From contig NZ_CP098455.1 in assembly GCF_023702635.1 (NCBI RefSeq), forward strand, positions 1,302,001-1,366,000: a DNA stretch of 64,000 nucleotides, read 5' to 3'. The DNA is from Spongiibacter taiwanensis (GTDB taxonomy: Bacteria; Pseudomonadota; Gammaproteobacteria; Pseudomonadales; Spongiibacteraceae). The position numbers and the translations under genes are program-made. A model generated the notes under the pieces. That model was not told the origin of the DNA, made no database searches, and worked only from the letters and a program-made list of their open reading frames with translations. This document shows, piece by piece, positions 38,618 through 48,806 of the stretch; position 1 is the stretch's first letter; the number at the start of each line of letters is the position of its first letter.

Positions 38618-39645
38618 TATTTAGCGGTCTCGGCGCCAACCCGGGCAGCAATCATCTGGCTCAGCTGATAGGCCGCCATGGCGTACATCGCACTGTGGTT
38701 GTAGCGGGTAATAACGTAAAAATTCTCCAGGCCCATCCAGAACTCATCGCCCTCATCCGCGTCCAGCCGCATTGCGGTGGCCTTCATAGCGCCCTTTACC
38801 TTGCGATGATCGGCCTTAATTCCGCCTTTCGCGAGTTCGGCCACGGTAAATTTGGGTTTTAGACCGGTGTTAAACATATCGGCGTTGTAGTTCTTCGACA
38901 GCACCACCGAGCTGACCACAGGCTCGCCGTACTTCCAGCCGTGTTTGGCGAAGTAATTGGCCACACTGCCAATGGCATCAACCGGATTGTTAACAATATC
39001 GGCCTGACCGTCGCCGTCAAAATCCACCGCGTAAGCGCGATAGCTGCTGGGAATAAACTGGCCATAGCCCATTGCCCCGGCGTAGGAGCCTTTCAATTCG
39101 TAGGGGTCAAAATGTTGCTCACGCACCATCAGCAGGTACTGCTCGAGCTGCCCCAGAAAGAATTCGCTGCGGCGGGGGAAGTCAAAGCCCAGGGTCGCCA
39201 GGGCATCCACCACCCGATAGCTGCCCTTGTTGGAGCCGTACCGGGTTTCTACCCCGATAATGGCAACAATCATCCAGGCCGGGACCTTGTAGGTTTCTTC
39301 CGCCCGAGTCAGGGCCTCGCGGTACTCATCCCAAAACTGGACTCCCTGGTTGATGCGGGATTCCTGAATAAATATTTTGCGGTAGCGCCCCCAGGTCATC
39401 ACTGACTCGGCAGGACGGGACATGGCGTCGAGGATGGACTGTTTCTTCTCGGCCTGGGTCAGCACACCCTCAACCCAAGCCCGGTCAAAGCCGTGCTTGC
39501 TGACCATTTTGTCGACAAAGCCCTGACTGAGGGCGTGGCCGGAATAATCTGCCCAGCTGACCTGGGCCGCCAACAATCCCACCGCTGCAACGGCAGCCAG
39601 TCGGGAGAAAAACGTCGCGAATAAACCGTTATTGTATTTTTTCAC
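38617..39645 (-). CDS. mltB: Membrane-bound lytic murein transglycosylase B
   Basis: MltB cleaves peptidoglycan to 1,6-anhydromuramyl products. 342 aa. The signal region (AAVAAVGLLAAQVSWA) has no clear lipobox Cys, so it may be soluble or differently anchored. Family blocks are GVETRYGSNKGSYRVVDAL (with the catalytic Glu), LDFPRRSEFFLGQLE (here GFDFPRRSEFF), SYAGAMGYGQFIPSSYRAY and DFDGDGQADIVNNPVDAIGS. It lies between rodA and rlpA, an arrangement I recall from Pseudomonas; Escherichia coli lacks it at this site. Confidence 0.94.
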   Translation of the reverse strand: MKKYNNGLFATFFSRLAAVAAVGLLAAQVSWADYSGHALSQGFVDKMVSKHGFDRAWVEGVLTQAEKKQSILDAMSRPAESVMTWGRYRKIFIQESRINQGVQFWDEYREALTRAEETYKVPAWMIVAIIGVETRYGSNKGSYRVVDALATLGFDFPRRSEFFLGQLEQYLLMVREQHFDPYELKGSYAGAMGYGQFIPSSYRAYAVDFDGDGQADIVNNPVDAIGSVANYFAKHGWKYGEPVVSSVVLSKNYNADMFNTGLKPKFTVAELAKGGIKADHRKVKGAMKATAMRLDADEGDEFWMGLENFYVITRYNHSAMYAMAAYQLSQMIAARVGAETAK

Positions 39646-39660
39646 AATGCATCCTGTAGG

Positions 39661-40803
39661 TTATTGGTGTACCAGTCGTTCGTCCGCCCGGATACTCATC
39701 AGAATACCAAATCCGACCAGCAAACTGATCAATGAGGTGCCGCCCTGACTCACCAGCGGCAGGGGAACCCCAACCACGGGCAGTAAGCCGGAGACCATCC
39801 CCATATTCACAAACACATAGACAAAAAAAGTCAGAATAATACTCCCGCCCAACAGGCGGCCAAAACACTGATTTGCCTGGGTTGCGATCCAGATTCCCCG
39901 ACTGATGATCAAACCGTATAGCAGCAGCAACAATAACACGCCCCGCAGGCCAAATTCCTCTGCCAACACGGCGATAATGAAGTCGGTGTGGCTCTCGGGC
40001 AAAAAGTCCAGGTGGGACTGGGTACCGTGCAACCAGCCTTTACCGTCAAAGCCACCTGAACCGATGGCCGTTTTCGATTGAATGATGTTCCAGCCTGCGC
40101 CGAGCTTGTCACTTTCGGGGTTAAGCAGGGTCAGCACCCGCTGGCGTTGATAATCGTGCATCACGAAATGCCACATCGGGTAGATCGACAAGGCTGCCAG
40201 GGTCAAACCGCTGAAAATAAAGGTCCAGCTGATCCCCGCCAGAAACAAAACAAACACCCCGGCGGTGGCCACCAGAATCGAGGTGCCCAGATCGGGCTGG
40301 ATCGCCACCAGCACCGACGGCACGATAATCAGCACCAAACTGACTGCCGAGTGGCGGGCGGCCGGTGGCAGCGGGTGACTGGCCAGATACCAGGCCAAGG
40401 CCATCGGCATGATCAATTTGGCCAATTCTGAGGGCTGAAAGCGAAACCCGCCAATCGACAACCAGCGCTGGGCTCCCTTGGCCCCGGTGCCGACGAACTC
40501 CACCGCCAGTAGCAGCACCAAGCACCCCACATACGCGAAGGGCGCCCAGCGCTTGAGCTGTTCCGGGTGAATTTGGGCAACCAGCACCATGACCACAAAG
40601 GCCACCGACAGAAACCGGCCCTGGCGCAATACGGCATCCATACTCTGGTCGCTGGCGCTGTACAGCACGGCCAGTCCAACCCCGCTGAGAATCATCAGCA
40701 ACAGCATCAGCGGCATATCGATGCGCAAGCGACGACTGATACTGCGCTGGCTGTGCATGCTGGTGCCGCCGCCCGGCATTTGTCGCAGAAAATCGTTACT
40801 CAT
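39661..40803 (-). CDS. rodA: Rod-shape peptidoglycan polymerase RodA
   Basis: SEDS-family glycosyltransferase polymerising lipid II in the elongasome together with PBP2. 380 aa, with about ten membrane segments (for example LMLLLMILSGVGLAVLYSA, WTFIFSGLTLAALSIY, LLLLLLYGLIISRGIWIA). The SEDS core includes GGFRFQPSELAKL, GHTDFIIAVLAEEFG (here ESHTDFIIAVLAEEFG) and GVPLPLVSQGGTS. The gene follows mrdA at 42 nt. ATG 40803 is followed by a somewhat long cytosolic N-terminus. Confidence 0.96.
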   Translation of the reverse strand: MSNDFLRQMPGGGTSMHSQRSISRRLRIDMPLMLLLMILSGVGLAVLYSASDQSMDAVLRQGRFLSVAFVVMVLVAQIHPEQLKRWAPFAYVGCLVLLLAVEFVGTGAKGAQRWLSIGGFRFQPSELAKLIMPMALAWYLASHPLPPAARHSAVSLVLIIVPSVLVAIQPDLGTSILVATAGVFVLFLAGISWTFIFSGLTLAALSIYPMWHFVMHDYQRQRVLTLLNPESDKLGAGWNIIQSKTAIGSGGFDGKGWLHGTQSHLDFLPESHTDFIIAVLAEEFGLRGVLLLLLLYGLIISRGIWIATQANQCFGRLLGGSIILTFFVYVFVNMGMVSGLLPVVGVPLPLVSQGGTSLISLLVGFGILMSIRADERLVHQ

Positions 40804-40845
40804 CGCCTCTCTCTCAGTCGCCCCTGCGGTCGCACCTGAACACGC

Positions 40846-42711
40846 TTAATCACCACTGGCGGGCAACTGCCCGTCAAAGGGCTGGGCCTGCTCGCCAAGA
40901 ATATAGGCATCCAGCACCTGGCGGGCAATCGGCCCCGCCACGCTACCGCCATGCTCACCATTTTCGACCACTACCGCCACCGCCAGCTCAGGTGCCTCGG
41001 CCGGAGCAAAGGCGACAAACAAGGCGTGATCGCGCTTGCGGGCCTCCAGAGCAGCGGAGTCATAACGCTCGCCAGCGGCGATGCCAACCACCTGCGCAGT
41101 CCCCGTTTTACTGGCAATCCGATATTTCAGATTTTGGGTCAACCCGCGAGCGGTCCCTCTGGGGCCGTGGACCACGGTCTCCATTGAGCGCGTGACCTCC
41201 TTCCAGTGTTCGGCGGTCACGTCTTCAATCTTACCCATCAATGGCGCCACAATGGATTCACCACCAACCGATGCCAACAACCTCGGCGCCCGAAGGTCAC
41301 CCTTGGACGCCAGCACGGTCGTCGCCACCGCCAACTGCAGCGGAGTGGCAAGGGTGAAGCCCTGCCCGATGCCCACATTAATTGTCTCACCGGGATACCA
41401 ATTGTGGCCGCGGGTACGCTGTTTCCACTCCCTGGACGGCAGCAGACCGGCCCGCTCGTTGGTATTGTCGATTCCGGTGACTTCACCCAGGCCAAAGCGG
41501 GCGCCGAAATCATGCAACTTGTCGATGCCGAGTTTGTGGGCCAACTCATAAAAGTAAACATCGCAGGATTCCTGTACGGCCTGCTCCAAATCCACGCGCA
41601 CGCCGTGGCCGCCCCGCTTCCAGTCGCGATAGCGACGGCTGTCGTTGGGCAGGGTGAAAAACCCCGGGTCATAGTAGGTGGTAGAGGCCGTCACGGCGCC
41701 GTAGTATAGGCCAGCCAGGCCCCAGATCGGCTTGATGGTGGACGCTGGCGGATACTGCCCTTGCAGCGCCCGATTGTACAGTGGCAGATCAGGGTCTGAG
41801 CGCAGCGCGGAATAATCCTTGGAGCTGATGCCATTCACAAACAGATTGGCGTCAAAGCTGGGCGCGCTGACCATCGCCACCACACCGCCGCTGCGCGGAT
41901 CAATGGCCACTATCGCACCGCGCCGCCCCTCCATGGCTTTGGCGGCCACCTTTTGCACCTCGGCATCCACATGCAAATGAATATCGCCCCCGGGCAGCGG
42001 GTCGTGTCGCTCCAGCACCCGCAGAATCCGGCCGTGGGCATTGGTTTCGACATTCTGGTAACCCACCGTGCCGTGGAGGATATCTTCGTAATACTTTTCC
42101 AGGCCGATCTTGCCGATGTAGTGGGTGCCGCTGTAATTGACCGGGTCGATCTCGGCCTGCTCCTGCTCATTGATTCGGCCGACGTAGCCGAGCATATGCG
42201 CAAACAGCTCACCAAAGGGGTAGTGGCGAACCAGCTGGGCATCAATCTCCACCCCCGGCAGGCGATGGCGATTGACCGAGATCACCGCAATCTCCTCCTC
42301 GGTCAGACGAAATTTCAGCGGAATCGCCTGGTAAGGCCGGCCCCGGCGATTGCGGAATTCTGCAATATCGTCATCTGTCAGTTCCACCAACTGGCCAATC
42401 TCGGCCAGAGTGGTGTCCATATCACCAACCCGCTCCCGCACCAGGTTCAGGGTATAACTGGGGATGTTCTCGGCCAGCAACACCCCGTTGCGGTCAAAGA
42501 TCAACCCACGCTTAGGCGCAATCGGCAGCAGCTGAATGCGGTTGCGGTCAGACTGGGTGATATACACCTGGTAGTCGGCTATCTGCAGCTGGGTATACCG
42601 CCCGACCAAAATACCCACCATGACCAGCACCACCAACACCGAAACCAGTATCCGGCGCCGATACACAAGGCGCTCGCGGAAGGTGTTTTTGAGGGTCAGG
42701 CGACGGGGCAT
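40846..42711 (-). CDS. mrdA: Penicillin-binding protein 2 (elongation transpeptidase)
   Basis: Class B transpeptidase of the rod complex. 621 aa. One N-terminal membrane segment (ILVSVLVVLVMVGILVGRY), a pedestal dimerisation domain, then the transpeptidase domain with SxxK in PPASTIKPIWGL, SxD in VQESCDVYFYE and KTG in ASKTGTAQVVG. It starts 1 nt within the rlmH stop (TGATG) and is followed by rodA, the universal PBP2-RodA pair. Confidence 0.97.
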   Translation of the reverse strand: MPRRLTLKNTFRERLVYRRRILVSVLVVLVMVGILVGRYTQLQIADYQVYITQSDRNRIQLLPIAPKRGLIFDRNGVLLAENIPSYTLNLVRERVGDMDTTLAEIGQLVELTDDDIAEFRNRRGRPYQAIPLKFRLTEEEIAVISVNRHRLPGVEIDAQLVRHYPFGELFAHMLGYVGRINEQEQAEIDPVNYSGTHYIGKIGLEKYYEDILHGTVGYQNVETNAHGRILRVLERHDPLPGGDIHLHVDAEVQKVAAKAMEGRRGAIVAIDPRSGGVVAMVSAPSFDANLFVNGISSKDYSALRSDPDLPLYNRALQGQYPPASTIKPIWGLAGLYYGAVTASTTYYDPGFFTLPNDSRRYRDWKRGGHGVRVDLEQAVQESCDVYFYELAHKLGIDKLHDFGARFGLGEVTGIDNTNERAGLLPSREWKQRTRGHNWYPGETINVGIGQGFTLATPLQLAVATTVLASKGDLRAPRLLASVGGESIVAPLMGKIEDVTAEHWKEVTRSMETVVHGPRGTARGLTQNLKYRIASKTGTAQVVGIAAGERYDSAALEARKRDHALFVAFAPAEAPELAVAVVVENGEHGGSVAGPIARQVLDAYILGEQAQPFDGQLPASGD

Positions 42712-43178
42712 CAGCGGTGGTAGGGGTGGTTGCTTAGAATAGTCCAGGCCCGGTAGAGCTGCTCAACAAACAGCACCCGAACGAGGGGATGGGGTAACGT
42801 CATGGCGGACAGCGACCATTTTTGGGCCGCCAAATCCACACAGCGCGGGCACAAGCCATCGGGGCCGCCCACCAGAATACTGATATTGTCACCGTCCATC
42901 AGCCAGTCATCCAGGGCGTCAGACAGCCCTTCGGTGCTGATCGCCTTGCCTTTCACATCGAGGGCAATCACCCGGTCGGCAGGGTTGATGGCCGCCAGCA
43001 TGGCCTCCCCTTCCTGGGCAATGGCGCGGTTGATATCCAGCCCTTTGCCGCGCTTGGCCAAGGGCAGTTCGCGGATCTCAAAGTTGAACTCGGGGGGCAG
43101 GCGTTTCTGATATTCCGCCACCCCGGCTTCAACCCAGGCGGGCATTTTCGTGCCCACGCAGATCAGACTAATTTTCAT
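42711..43178 (-). CDS. rlmH: 23S rRNA pseudouridine-1915 N3-methyltransferase RlmH
   Basis: SPOUT-class methyltransferase acting on the 70S ribosome at pseudouridine 1915. 155 aa, exactly the family length. The knot motifs are [11 protein letters not shown] and [23 protein letters not shown], ending in ILSNHPYHR as in Escherichia coli. It overlaps rsfS by 11 nt upstream and mrdA by 1 nt downstream. Confidence 0.98.
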   Translation of the reverse strand: MKISLICVGTKMPAWVEAGVAEYQKRLPPEFNFEIRELPLAKRGKGLDINRAIAQEGEAMLAAINPADRVIALDVKGKAISTEGLSDALDDWLMDGDNISILVGGPDGLCPRCVDLAAQKWSLSAMTLPHPLVRVLFVEQLYRAWTILSNHPYHR

Positions 43179-43515
43179 GCTTATCGCTTTGGGCAGGCAC
43201 TTGCCAGAGACGCTCTAAATCGTAGAACTCTCTTGCCTCGGGCAACATCACATGGGCAACCACGTCACCAAAATCGACCAGAATCCAGTCGGAGGAGCGC
43301 TGCCCCTCCATGCCCAGTGGAGTGGCGCCGTGCTTCTTCGCCTCAATCCACACGTTATCAGCCAGCGATTTCACATGCCGACTCGACGTTCCGCTGCACA
43401 CCACCATGTAGTCGGTGACACCGCTCATGCCGCGCACATCGAGGGTGACAATATCCCTGCCCTTACGTTCTTCGAGGGCATCGACAATGACATCTTTCAA
43501 TTGATCAACATCCAT
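43168..43515 (-). CDS. rsfS: Ribosomal silencing factor RsfS
   Basis: RsfS (Iojap/YbeB) binds uL14 and blocks subunit joining when nutrients are short. 115 aa. Family blocks are [42 protein letters not shown], then [20 protein letters not shown] and [10 protein letters not shown]. It overlaps nadD by 1 nt (TAATG). Confidence 0.97.
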   Translation of the reverse strand: MDVDQLKDVIVDALEERKGRDIVTLDVRGMSGVTDYMVVCSGTSSRHVKSLADNVWIEAKKHGATPLGMEGQRSSDWILVDFGDVVAHVMLPEAREFYDLERLWQVPAQSDKHEN

Positions 43516-44231
43516 TAAGATTGAGTTTCCTGTTTTCCAGCACGATATAGTCCTTGCTCATTGATAATTTGTCTAACCCCCTCTGGCAGCAGATACCGCA
43601 CCGACCGCCCCTGGGCAATACGCTGACGGATATCGGTGGCGGAAATCGCCAGCTGGCAGAGCTGAACCCGCAACGCCTGCCCGCCGGGCTGAGCCAGCAA
43701 AGCCTCGGTATCATCAGCCCAGCGGCGCGCCAGAAACTGGGCGACCTCAGCATCCGGCGCCATGGGGAAATCGGGGCGCTCCATCACCACCAGATGGGCA
43801 CTGGCAAAAATACCCTGCCAGTCGTGCCAACGGTGCAGTTGGTTAAAGGCATCACTGCCAACGATAAATAATAAGGGGGCGGAGGGGCCGCACTCCCGGC
43901 GCAGTTCCGCCAGCGTATCAGCACTGTAGGAGGGGCCGCTGCGACGCATCTCCCGGCTCTCGACTGCAAGGCCAGGCTCGCCGTCGATGGCCGCCTCGAC
44001 CATGGCCAGACGCAACTCACTACTGGCACCGGGATCATCCCGCAACGGAGGCTGGTGGCTGGGCATCAAGCGCAGCTCACTCACGCCGAGCAGCTCGCGC
44101 AGCTCGACCGCCGAGCGGAGATGGCCGTGATGGATCGGGTCGAATGTGCCGCCGAGGATACCGACGCTGGGCACTCGCCCCGACGGGGAAGAAGAGGAAG
44201 TCACCGGCCCGCTACTGACGGATGTGGCCAT
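43515..44231 (-). CDS. nadD: Nicotinate-mononucleotide adenylyltransferase
   Basis: NadD forms nicotinate adenine dinucleotide in NAD synthesis. 238 aa. Nucleotidyltransferase motif [15 protein letters not shown] (HxGH), [12 protein letters not shown], and [19 protein letters not shown] (the ISxTxIR motif). The N-terminal 22 residues are Ser-rich and unlike the family; the true start could be a little later. The ATG at 44231 lies 20 nt inside the end of proA, with a weak ribosome binding site, which suggests coupled translation. Confidence 0.95.
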   Translation of the reverse strand: MATSVSSGPVTSSSSPSGRVPSVGILGGTFDPIHHGHLRSAVELRELLGVSELRLMPSHQPPLRDDPGASSELRLAMVEAAIDGEPGLAVESREMRRSGPSYSADTLAELRRECGPSAPLLFIVGSDAFNQLHRWHDWQGIFASAHLVVMERPDFPMAPDAEVAQFLARRWADDTEALLAQPGGQALRVQLCQLAISATDIRQRIAQGRSVRYLLPEGVRQIINEQGLYRAGKQETQS

Positions 44232-45468
44232 CGCCCAGCACGATATATTTCTGCGATGTCAGGCCTTCCAGGCCCACCGGCCCTCGGGCGTGGATCTTGT
44301 CCGTGGAGATACCGATTTCTGCACCCAAACCATATTCAAAACCGTCGGCGAAACGGGTTGAGGCATTAATCATCACCGAGCTGGAATCGACTTCCCGCAG
44401 GAAACGCCGACCCCGACTGTAATTCTCAGTGACAATTGACTCAGTATGACCGGAGCTGAACTGGGCAATATGCGCCATCGCCTCATCCAGCCCGGCAACC
44501 ACCCGGATGGACAAGATGGGCGCCAGGTACTCGGTCGCCCAATCATCATCGGTGGCCTCCACCGCACCCATCAGAATCTGCCGAGTGCGGGGGCAGCCCC
44601 GCAATTCCACACCCTTTTCCTGGAGCTGCTCGGCGATCGCCGGCAGTAACTCCTCAGCGCGGCTCTCGGCCACCAGCAGGGTTTCCATGGTGTTGCAGGT
44701 GCCGTAACGCTGGGTTTTCGCATTGACCGCGATGGCCAGGGCCTTATCGGTGTCCGCCTCGTCATCGAGGTAAACATGGCAAATACCGTCGAGGTGCTTG
44801 ATTACCGTCACCGTGGCATCCCGGGCAATTCGCTCGATCAGACCCTTGCCGCCACGGGGCACTACCACATCCACGTACTCGGGCATGGTGATCAATTCAC
44901 CGACCGCCGCCCGGTCAGTGGTTTCCAGCACCTGCACCACGTTTTCAGGAAGGCCCGCCGCCGCCAGGCCGGTGCGGATACAGGCCGCCAGCGCCTGGTT
45001 GGAATGAATGGCCTCCGAGCCTCCGCGCAGAATCGCGGCATTGCCAGACTTGAGACACAGGCTGGCCGCTTCGATGGTCACATTGGGGCGACTCTCGTAA
45101 ATGATACCCACCACACCGAGGGGCACCCGCATGCGCCCCACTTGAATACCACTGGGACGGTAGTTGAGATCGCTGATCGCACCCACCGGATCGGCCAGGG
45201 CGGCCACCTGATGCAGCCCCTCAATCATGCCGTCGATGGTGGCAGGGCTGATGGTAAGACGATCAAGCAGGGCCGCTTCGAGGCCGGAGGCGCGACCGGC
45301 AGCCAGGTCTTTTTCGTTGGCGCTGAGAATGGCTTCCTGACTGGCTTTGATGGCCGTGGCGATGGCCAACAATGCCCGATTTTTCACCCCGGTGTCGGCG
45401 GCGGCAATGTGGCGACCCGCCGCCCGGGCGGCCTGCCCCACCTCAGCCATGTACTGCGTAATATCCAT
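44212..45468 (-). CDS. proA: Gamma-glutamyl phosphate reductase
   Basis: ProA reduces gamma-glutamyl phosphate to the semialdehyde in proline synthesis. 418 aa, the family norm. Motifs are [49 protein letters not shown] (as [14 protein letters not shown]), the catalytic Cys in [13 protein letters not shown], and SIVTEN with HTE. ATG 45468 is chosen because it begins the usual MDITQYM N-terminus. It precedes nadD with an overlap, as in other Pseudomonadales-type clusters; proB is elsewhere. Confidence 0.97.
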   Translation of the reverse strand: MDITQYMAEVGQAARAAGRHIAAADTGVKNRALLAIATAIKASQEAILSANEKDLAAGRASGLEAALLDRLTISPATIDGMIEGLHQVAALADPVGAISDLNYRPSGIQVGRMRVPLGVVGIIYESRPNVTIEAASLCLKSGNAAILRGGSEAIHSNQALAACIRTGLAAAGLPENVVQVLETTDRAAVGELITMPEYVDVVVPRGGKGLIERIARDATVTVIKHLDGICHVYLDDEADTDKALAIAVNAKTQRYGTCNTMETLLVAESRAEELLPAIAEQLQEKGVELRGCPRTRQILMGAVEATDDDWATEYLAPILSIRVVAGLDEAMAHIAQFSSGHTESIVTENYSRGRRFLREVDSSSVMINASTRFADGFEYGLGAEIGISTDKIHARGPVGLEGLTSQKYIVLGDGHIRQ

Positions 45469-45553
45469 GATCGGTAAAACCCTAAAACCTGCTGCGAAAA
45501 AGGCGCATAGTATACCGGAATGCCCCGGCACTCACTATCGACGGGCCCCGCCG

Positions 45554-46147
45554 CTAGCGGGCCATGTGATCAAGGGCTTCCTGAAGTGCATTGAGGCGGA
45601 CGACAGGATCGTCAATCGCCAGCAGCTGCTGGGCGACATAGGGGTCAATGGGCAGCATTTGCGCCAGCCGGTTGGCCAGTAGACCGGCATCGTCGACCTC
45701 CAGTGACATGCCCAAACGCTGAATATGAGGGTGCTCGCCCAGCTGCTGCAGCAGACGCTGCAACTCCTGGCTGCGCTCGGGTAGCGGCGCAATGGGTTCG
45801 TCGGCTAACCATTCCACCTCGGCCATGTAAACGCCGCCGGCATCCTGACTGAGAGAGCCGATCCGAAAGCGCCGCCCCCCTTCAATCACAATACCGAGCA
45901 AGCCATCGGGCTGCTGATTCCAATCGACGATATTCGCTTCGGTGCCCACCTCACCCAACTCCGGCAGGCTGGCACCGTCTTCCAGCACTTCGCTACCGCC
46001 CTGTTCGAGCCAGGCGATACCGAAACTCTGCTGTTGGCGCAGACTGTTTCTTACCAGGTCCAGGTAGCGGCGCTCGAAAATCCGCAGCGCCATACGCCCG
46101 CCCGGGAACAACACGCTGCGCAACGGAAATAACGGATACAGTGACAT
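45554..46147 (-). CDS. LON substrate-binding-domain protein
   Basis: A 197-aa protein consisting of the N-terminal substrate-binding (LON/PUA-like) domain of Lon protease without ATPase or protease parts. It starts MSLYPLFPLRSVLFPGGRMALRIFERRYLDL, the signature of the family, and includes FGIAWLEQGGSEV and GTEANIVDW. Stand-alone LON-domain proteins are widespread in proteobacteria; their role is not settled. The gene starts 3 nt after the RND exporter stop and is followed 85 nt later by proA, all in one direction. Confidence 0.88.
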   Translation of the reverse strand: MSLYPLFPLRSVLFPGGRMALRIFERRYLDLVRNSLRQQQSFGIAWLEQGGSEVLEDGASLPELGEVGTEANIVDWNQQPDGLLGIVIEGGRRFRIGSLSQDAGGVYMAEVEWLADEPIAPLPERSQELQRLLQQLGEHPHIQRLGMSLEVDDAGLLANRLAQMLPIDPYVAQQLLAIDDPVVRLNALQEALDHMAR

Positions 46148-46150
46148 GGC

Positions 46151-48781
46151 TCAGCCCTGTTGCCCCTGGCTGCCCTCGGGCCCCAGCGGCTTGATCAACA
46201 GAATTAACTTGGGCAACAGCAGCATGGCGCCCAGCAGCGCCGCCACCATTGCCAGGCTGGTTAGCAAGCCGAAATAAATACTCGGTTTGAAGTTGGACAA
46301 CGACAGCATGGAGAAACCAAACACAATAATCACCGAGGTGTAGTACATCGCCTTGCCGATGCTGCCGTGGCAGCGATACATGGCCGCGAGGTAATTGCGA
46401 TCGGTGACAAACTCACTCTTGAAGCGGTGCACGTAGTGAATCGTGTCATCCACCCCGATACCCACCGTAATTGCGGCAATGGTAATGGTCATCATATCCA
46501 GCGGAATACCGGCAAGCCCCATGCCGCCGAGCACCGCGCCAGCGGCGAGCAGGTTGGGTGTCAGTGCAATCAACGCCAGACTCAACGAGCGGAACAGCAC
46601 CACAAACATGCCCAGTATGGCGACAAACACGGCGCTCAAGGTCATGATCTGGGAGGTGAACAGGCTTTGCAGCATGTTGTTATACAGCACCAGCATGCCG
46701 GTCAGGTGCACCTGATCCTCGGAAAAATTCAGCTCTTCAACCAGGTAGCGTTTAATTTCGGTCAGCAATTCCTGGCGATGCAGTGAGCGACTGGTTTCCT
46801 TGACCCGCACGCTGATCCGAACCTGGTCTTCCTCCGCCGAATAATAGGGGTCGACCAGCACCGACGAGAGCGTTTCGGGCAAGGCCCGGGCCGCCAGGGC
46901 CAGCTGCAGGTCGTCGACGCTGCCCATCACCATTTCCATTAATTCATAGAAGGTGGCCAGCGACAGCACCTTACCGGTCTCTTCCAGGCTGTCGACGTAG
47001 TTGTGCACCTCGGCCACCCGACGCAGTCCGGCAACTTTGAACCACTTGCCGCTTGGCGCAGCGCTTTGGCCGCCACCAAAATCATCAGAGAAATCGCTGT
47101 CGAAATCATTGCTGAAATCGCCATTGAAATCTCCGCCAAAATCGTCAGAGAAATCGCTGGCTTCGTCGCCGCCAAAGGCCGCGTCGAATTCATCATCCAC
47201 GGCGCTCGTATCAGCAGTGCCATCATCAGCCGAGGCACTTGCCGGCCCCATCTCCTCCGGCGGGAATACCGGCAGATCAATAATAATGTCCAGCGGAATG
47301 GTGCCACCAAGCTCGGCGTCAATGGTTTCCATGCCCTGATAAATTTCGGTGTCTTCGTGGAAGTAGTCGATAAAGCGGTTTTCTACTTTCAGCGTGCTGA
47401 TACCCCACACACTGACCACCAACATCGCCGCCGACACCGCCAGAATGATCCCGCCATAATGCTCAGTGGCCGCCGCAAAATAGCGGGTAAAGCCGCTTTT
47501 TGCCTCACCGCCCCCTTTCTCCTCTTTGGGCTTAAGCAGCATCAGCGCGCAGGGCAGAAAGACGAATGTCATGACCAGGGCAACGGTGACCCCCATGCTC
47601 ATCATCCAGCCAAAATCGATGACCGGGCGGATACCGCTGACCACCAGCGAGGCGAAAGCCACCAGGGTCGTCAGCGAGGTATACACACAGGGTTTGGCCA
47701 TGAGCGCCGCGGTCCGGGAGACCCGCTCCATCTGATTCAGGCCCGGGTCTCCGGCAGCGATCTCCCGGTAGCGGACCACAATATGAATGGTGATCGACAG
47801 GGTAATGATCAACAGCAGGGCAACAAAATTGGCCGAGATCACCGTCAGCTTCCAATCAAGAAAACTGAGCAGGCCCAGCATAAACACCGCGGTTAGCAGG
47901 CAGTTGGCCACCGGCAGAACGATCCAGCGAAAACTGCGAAAAATCACCGCCAGCAGCAGCACAATAAACAGCAGAATGCCGGTGCCAAACACCCGTAAGT
48001 CGGCTTTGACAAAGTCGATCATGTCCACCGCGATCATCGGCACCCCGCCGAGGAACACCCGGGCATCGTCTTTGTAATCGGCCAGAATCGCCCTAGCCTT
48101 GGCCACCAGATCTGCCTGGCGCTCGTGGGCCTCGGCGACATAATCAGAGAATGCCGTTTCCAGATCGCGCAGCTCTGCGGCCTCAGCCTCGCTCAACGCC
48201 CCCTGGTTAGCCTTGGCGCGCAGGTCATCCCGGGCATTGAGCAGCGCAAAATACTTTTCATCCCGCTCCAGATTCACCTGAATGGCGGTGGTAGTGTTGT
48301 CCACACTGGTCAGCAACGACCGGTAAATCGGGCTGGTCGACAGCTCTTCGCGTACCAACGCCTTATCAATATCCGGGTCGGTCAACCGGGGAATCTCCCC
48401 AGAGGTCACCTGCGACAAACCAATGGGCGGGCTCTCCAGCAAGGGAATATCGAGAATGGAGTTAACCCCGGACACCCGTGGCAGCCCGGCGAGTCGGTCG
48501 CGCAGCTCCTTGAGCATGGCCAGATTTTCGTCGCTGTAGAGGTCGCCCTTGGGCTGCACCGTCACCAGCAAAAAGTCCTCGGTTTCATACCGCTTGCTGA
48601 TCTCCCGGTAATACTCCAGGGACTTGTCTCCCTCGAGCACCAGGGCGTCGGCGGACGCATCCATTTTCAGGCTCGGCACATAAGACCCGAGAAAGCCAAC
48701 CAGAAGTAACAGCAACACCATCACCACTGGCGCTTTGGCCAATATCCAGCGCTGGTAAAGGGAAGCCAAGGCTGCGCTCAT
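46151..48781 (-). CDS. RND/MMPL-superfamily exporter
   Basis: An 876-aa inner-membrane transporter of the RND superfamily (MMPL type; sterol-sensing-domain-like). Twelve membrane segments in two halves are visible, with the first at VVMVLLLLLVGFLGSYV. Each half has one large periplasmic loop. The sequences VFGTGILLFIVLLLAVIFRSF and MTITIAAITVGIGVDDTIHYVHRF are characteristic. The second periplasmic loop carries an acidic Asp/Phe/Gly repeat at about residues 540-570, described separately. Family members export lipids, hopanoids or siderophore-like compounds, and the substrate here is unknown. No periplasmic adaptor or outer-membrane factor adjoins, which supports the stand-alone MMPL type. It lies 25 nt after ubiX and 3 nt before the LON-domain gene. 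Confidence 0.92.
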   Translation of the reverse strand: MSAALASLYQRWILAKAPVVMVLLLLLVGFLGSYVPSLKMDASADALVLEGDKSLEYYREISKRYETEDFLLVTVQPKGDLYSDENLAMLKELRDRLAGLPRVSGVNSILDIPLLESPPIGLSQVTSGEIPRLTDPDIDKALVREELSTSPIYRSLLTSVDNTTTAIQVNLERDEKYFALLNARDDLRAKANQGALSEAEAAELRDLETAFSDYVAEAHERQADLVAKARAILADYKDDARVFLGGVPMIAVDMIDFVKADLRVFGTGILLFIVLLLAVIFRSFRWIVLPVANCLLTAVFMLGLLSFLDWKLTVISANFVALLLIITLSITIHIVVRYREIAAGDPGLNQMERVSRTAALMAKPCVYTSLTTLVAFASLVVSGIRPVIDFGWMMSMGVTVALVMTFVFLPCALMLLKPKEEKGGGEAKSGFTRYFAAATEHYGGIILAVSAAMLVVSVWGISTLKVENRFIDYFHEDTEIYQGMETIDAELGGTIPLDIIIDLPVFPPEEMGPASASADDGTADTSAVDDEFDAAFGGDEASDFSDDFGGDFNGDFSNDFDSDFSDDFGGGQSAAPSGKWFKVAGLRRVAEVHNYVDSLEETGKVLSLATFYELMEMVMGSVDDLQLALAARALPETLSSVLVDPYYSAEEDQVRISVRVKETSRSLHRQELLTEIKRYLVEELNFSEDQVHLTGMLVLYNNMLQSLFTSQIMTLSAVFVAILGMFVVLFRSLSLALIALTPNLLAAGAVLGGMGLAGIPLDMMTITIAAITVGIGVDDTIHYVHRFKSEFVTDRNYLAAMYRCHGSIGKAMYYTSVIIVFGFSMLSLSNFKPSIYFGLLTSLAMVAALLGAMLLLPKLILLIKPLGPEGSQGQQG
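47072..47158 (-). repeat. Asp/Phe/Gly repeat region in exporter gene
   Basis: Degenerate tandem codons encoding units such as SDFSDDFGGDF, NGDFSNDF and DSDFSDDFGGG at about residues 542-570. Two 26-nt near-identical copies (about 47071-47098 and 47133-47158 on the plus strand) suggest repeat expansion by slippage or unequal exchange. Confidence 0.75.
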
Positions 48782-48806
48782 GCAGAATTCCTTTTGTAGA
48801 TTTTAT

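Noticed and set aside
34594-45468. An inversion of the proA-nadD-to-lipA block relative to leuS-lptE-holA
   Set aside because: It differs from Escherichia coli, where holA runs into nadD, but from memory Pseudomonas has the same convergent order, so it is a lineage pattern and not a local rearrangement.
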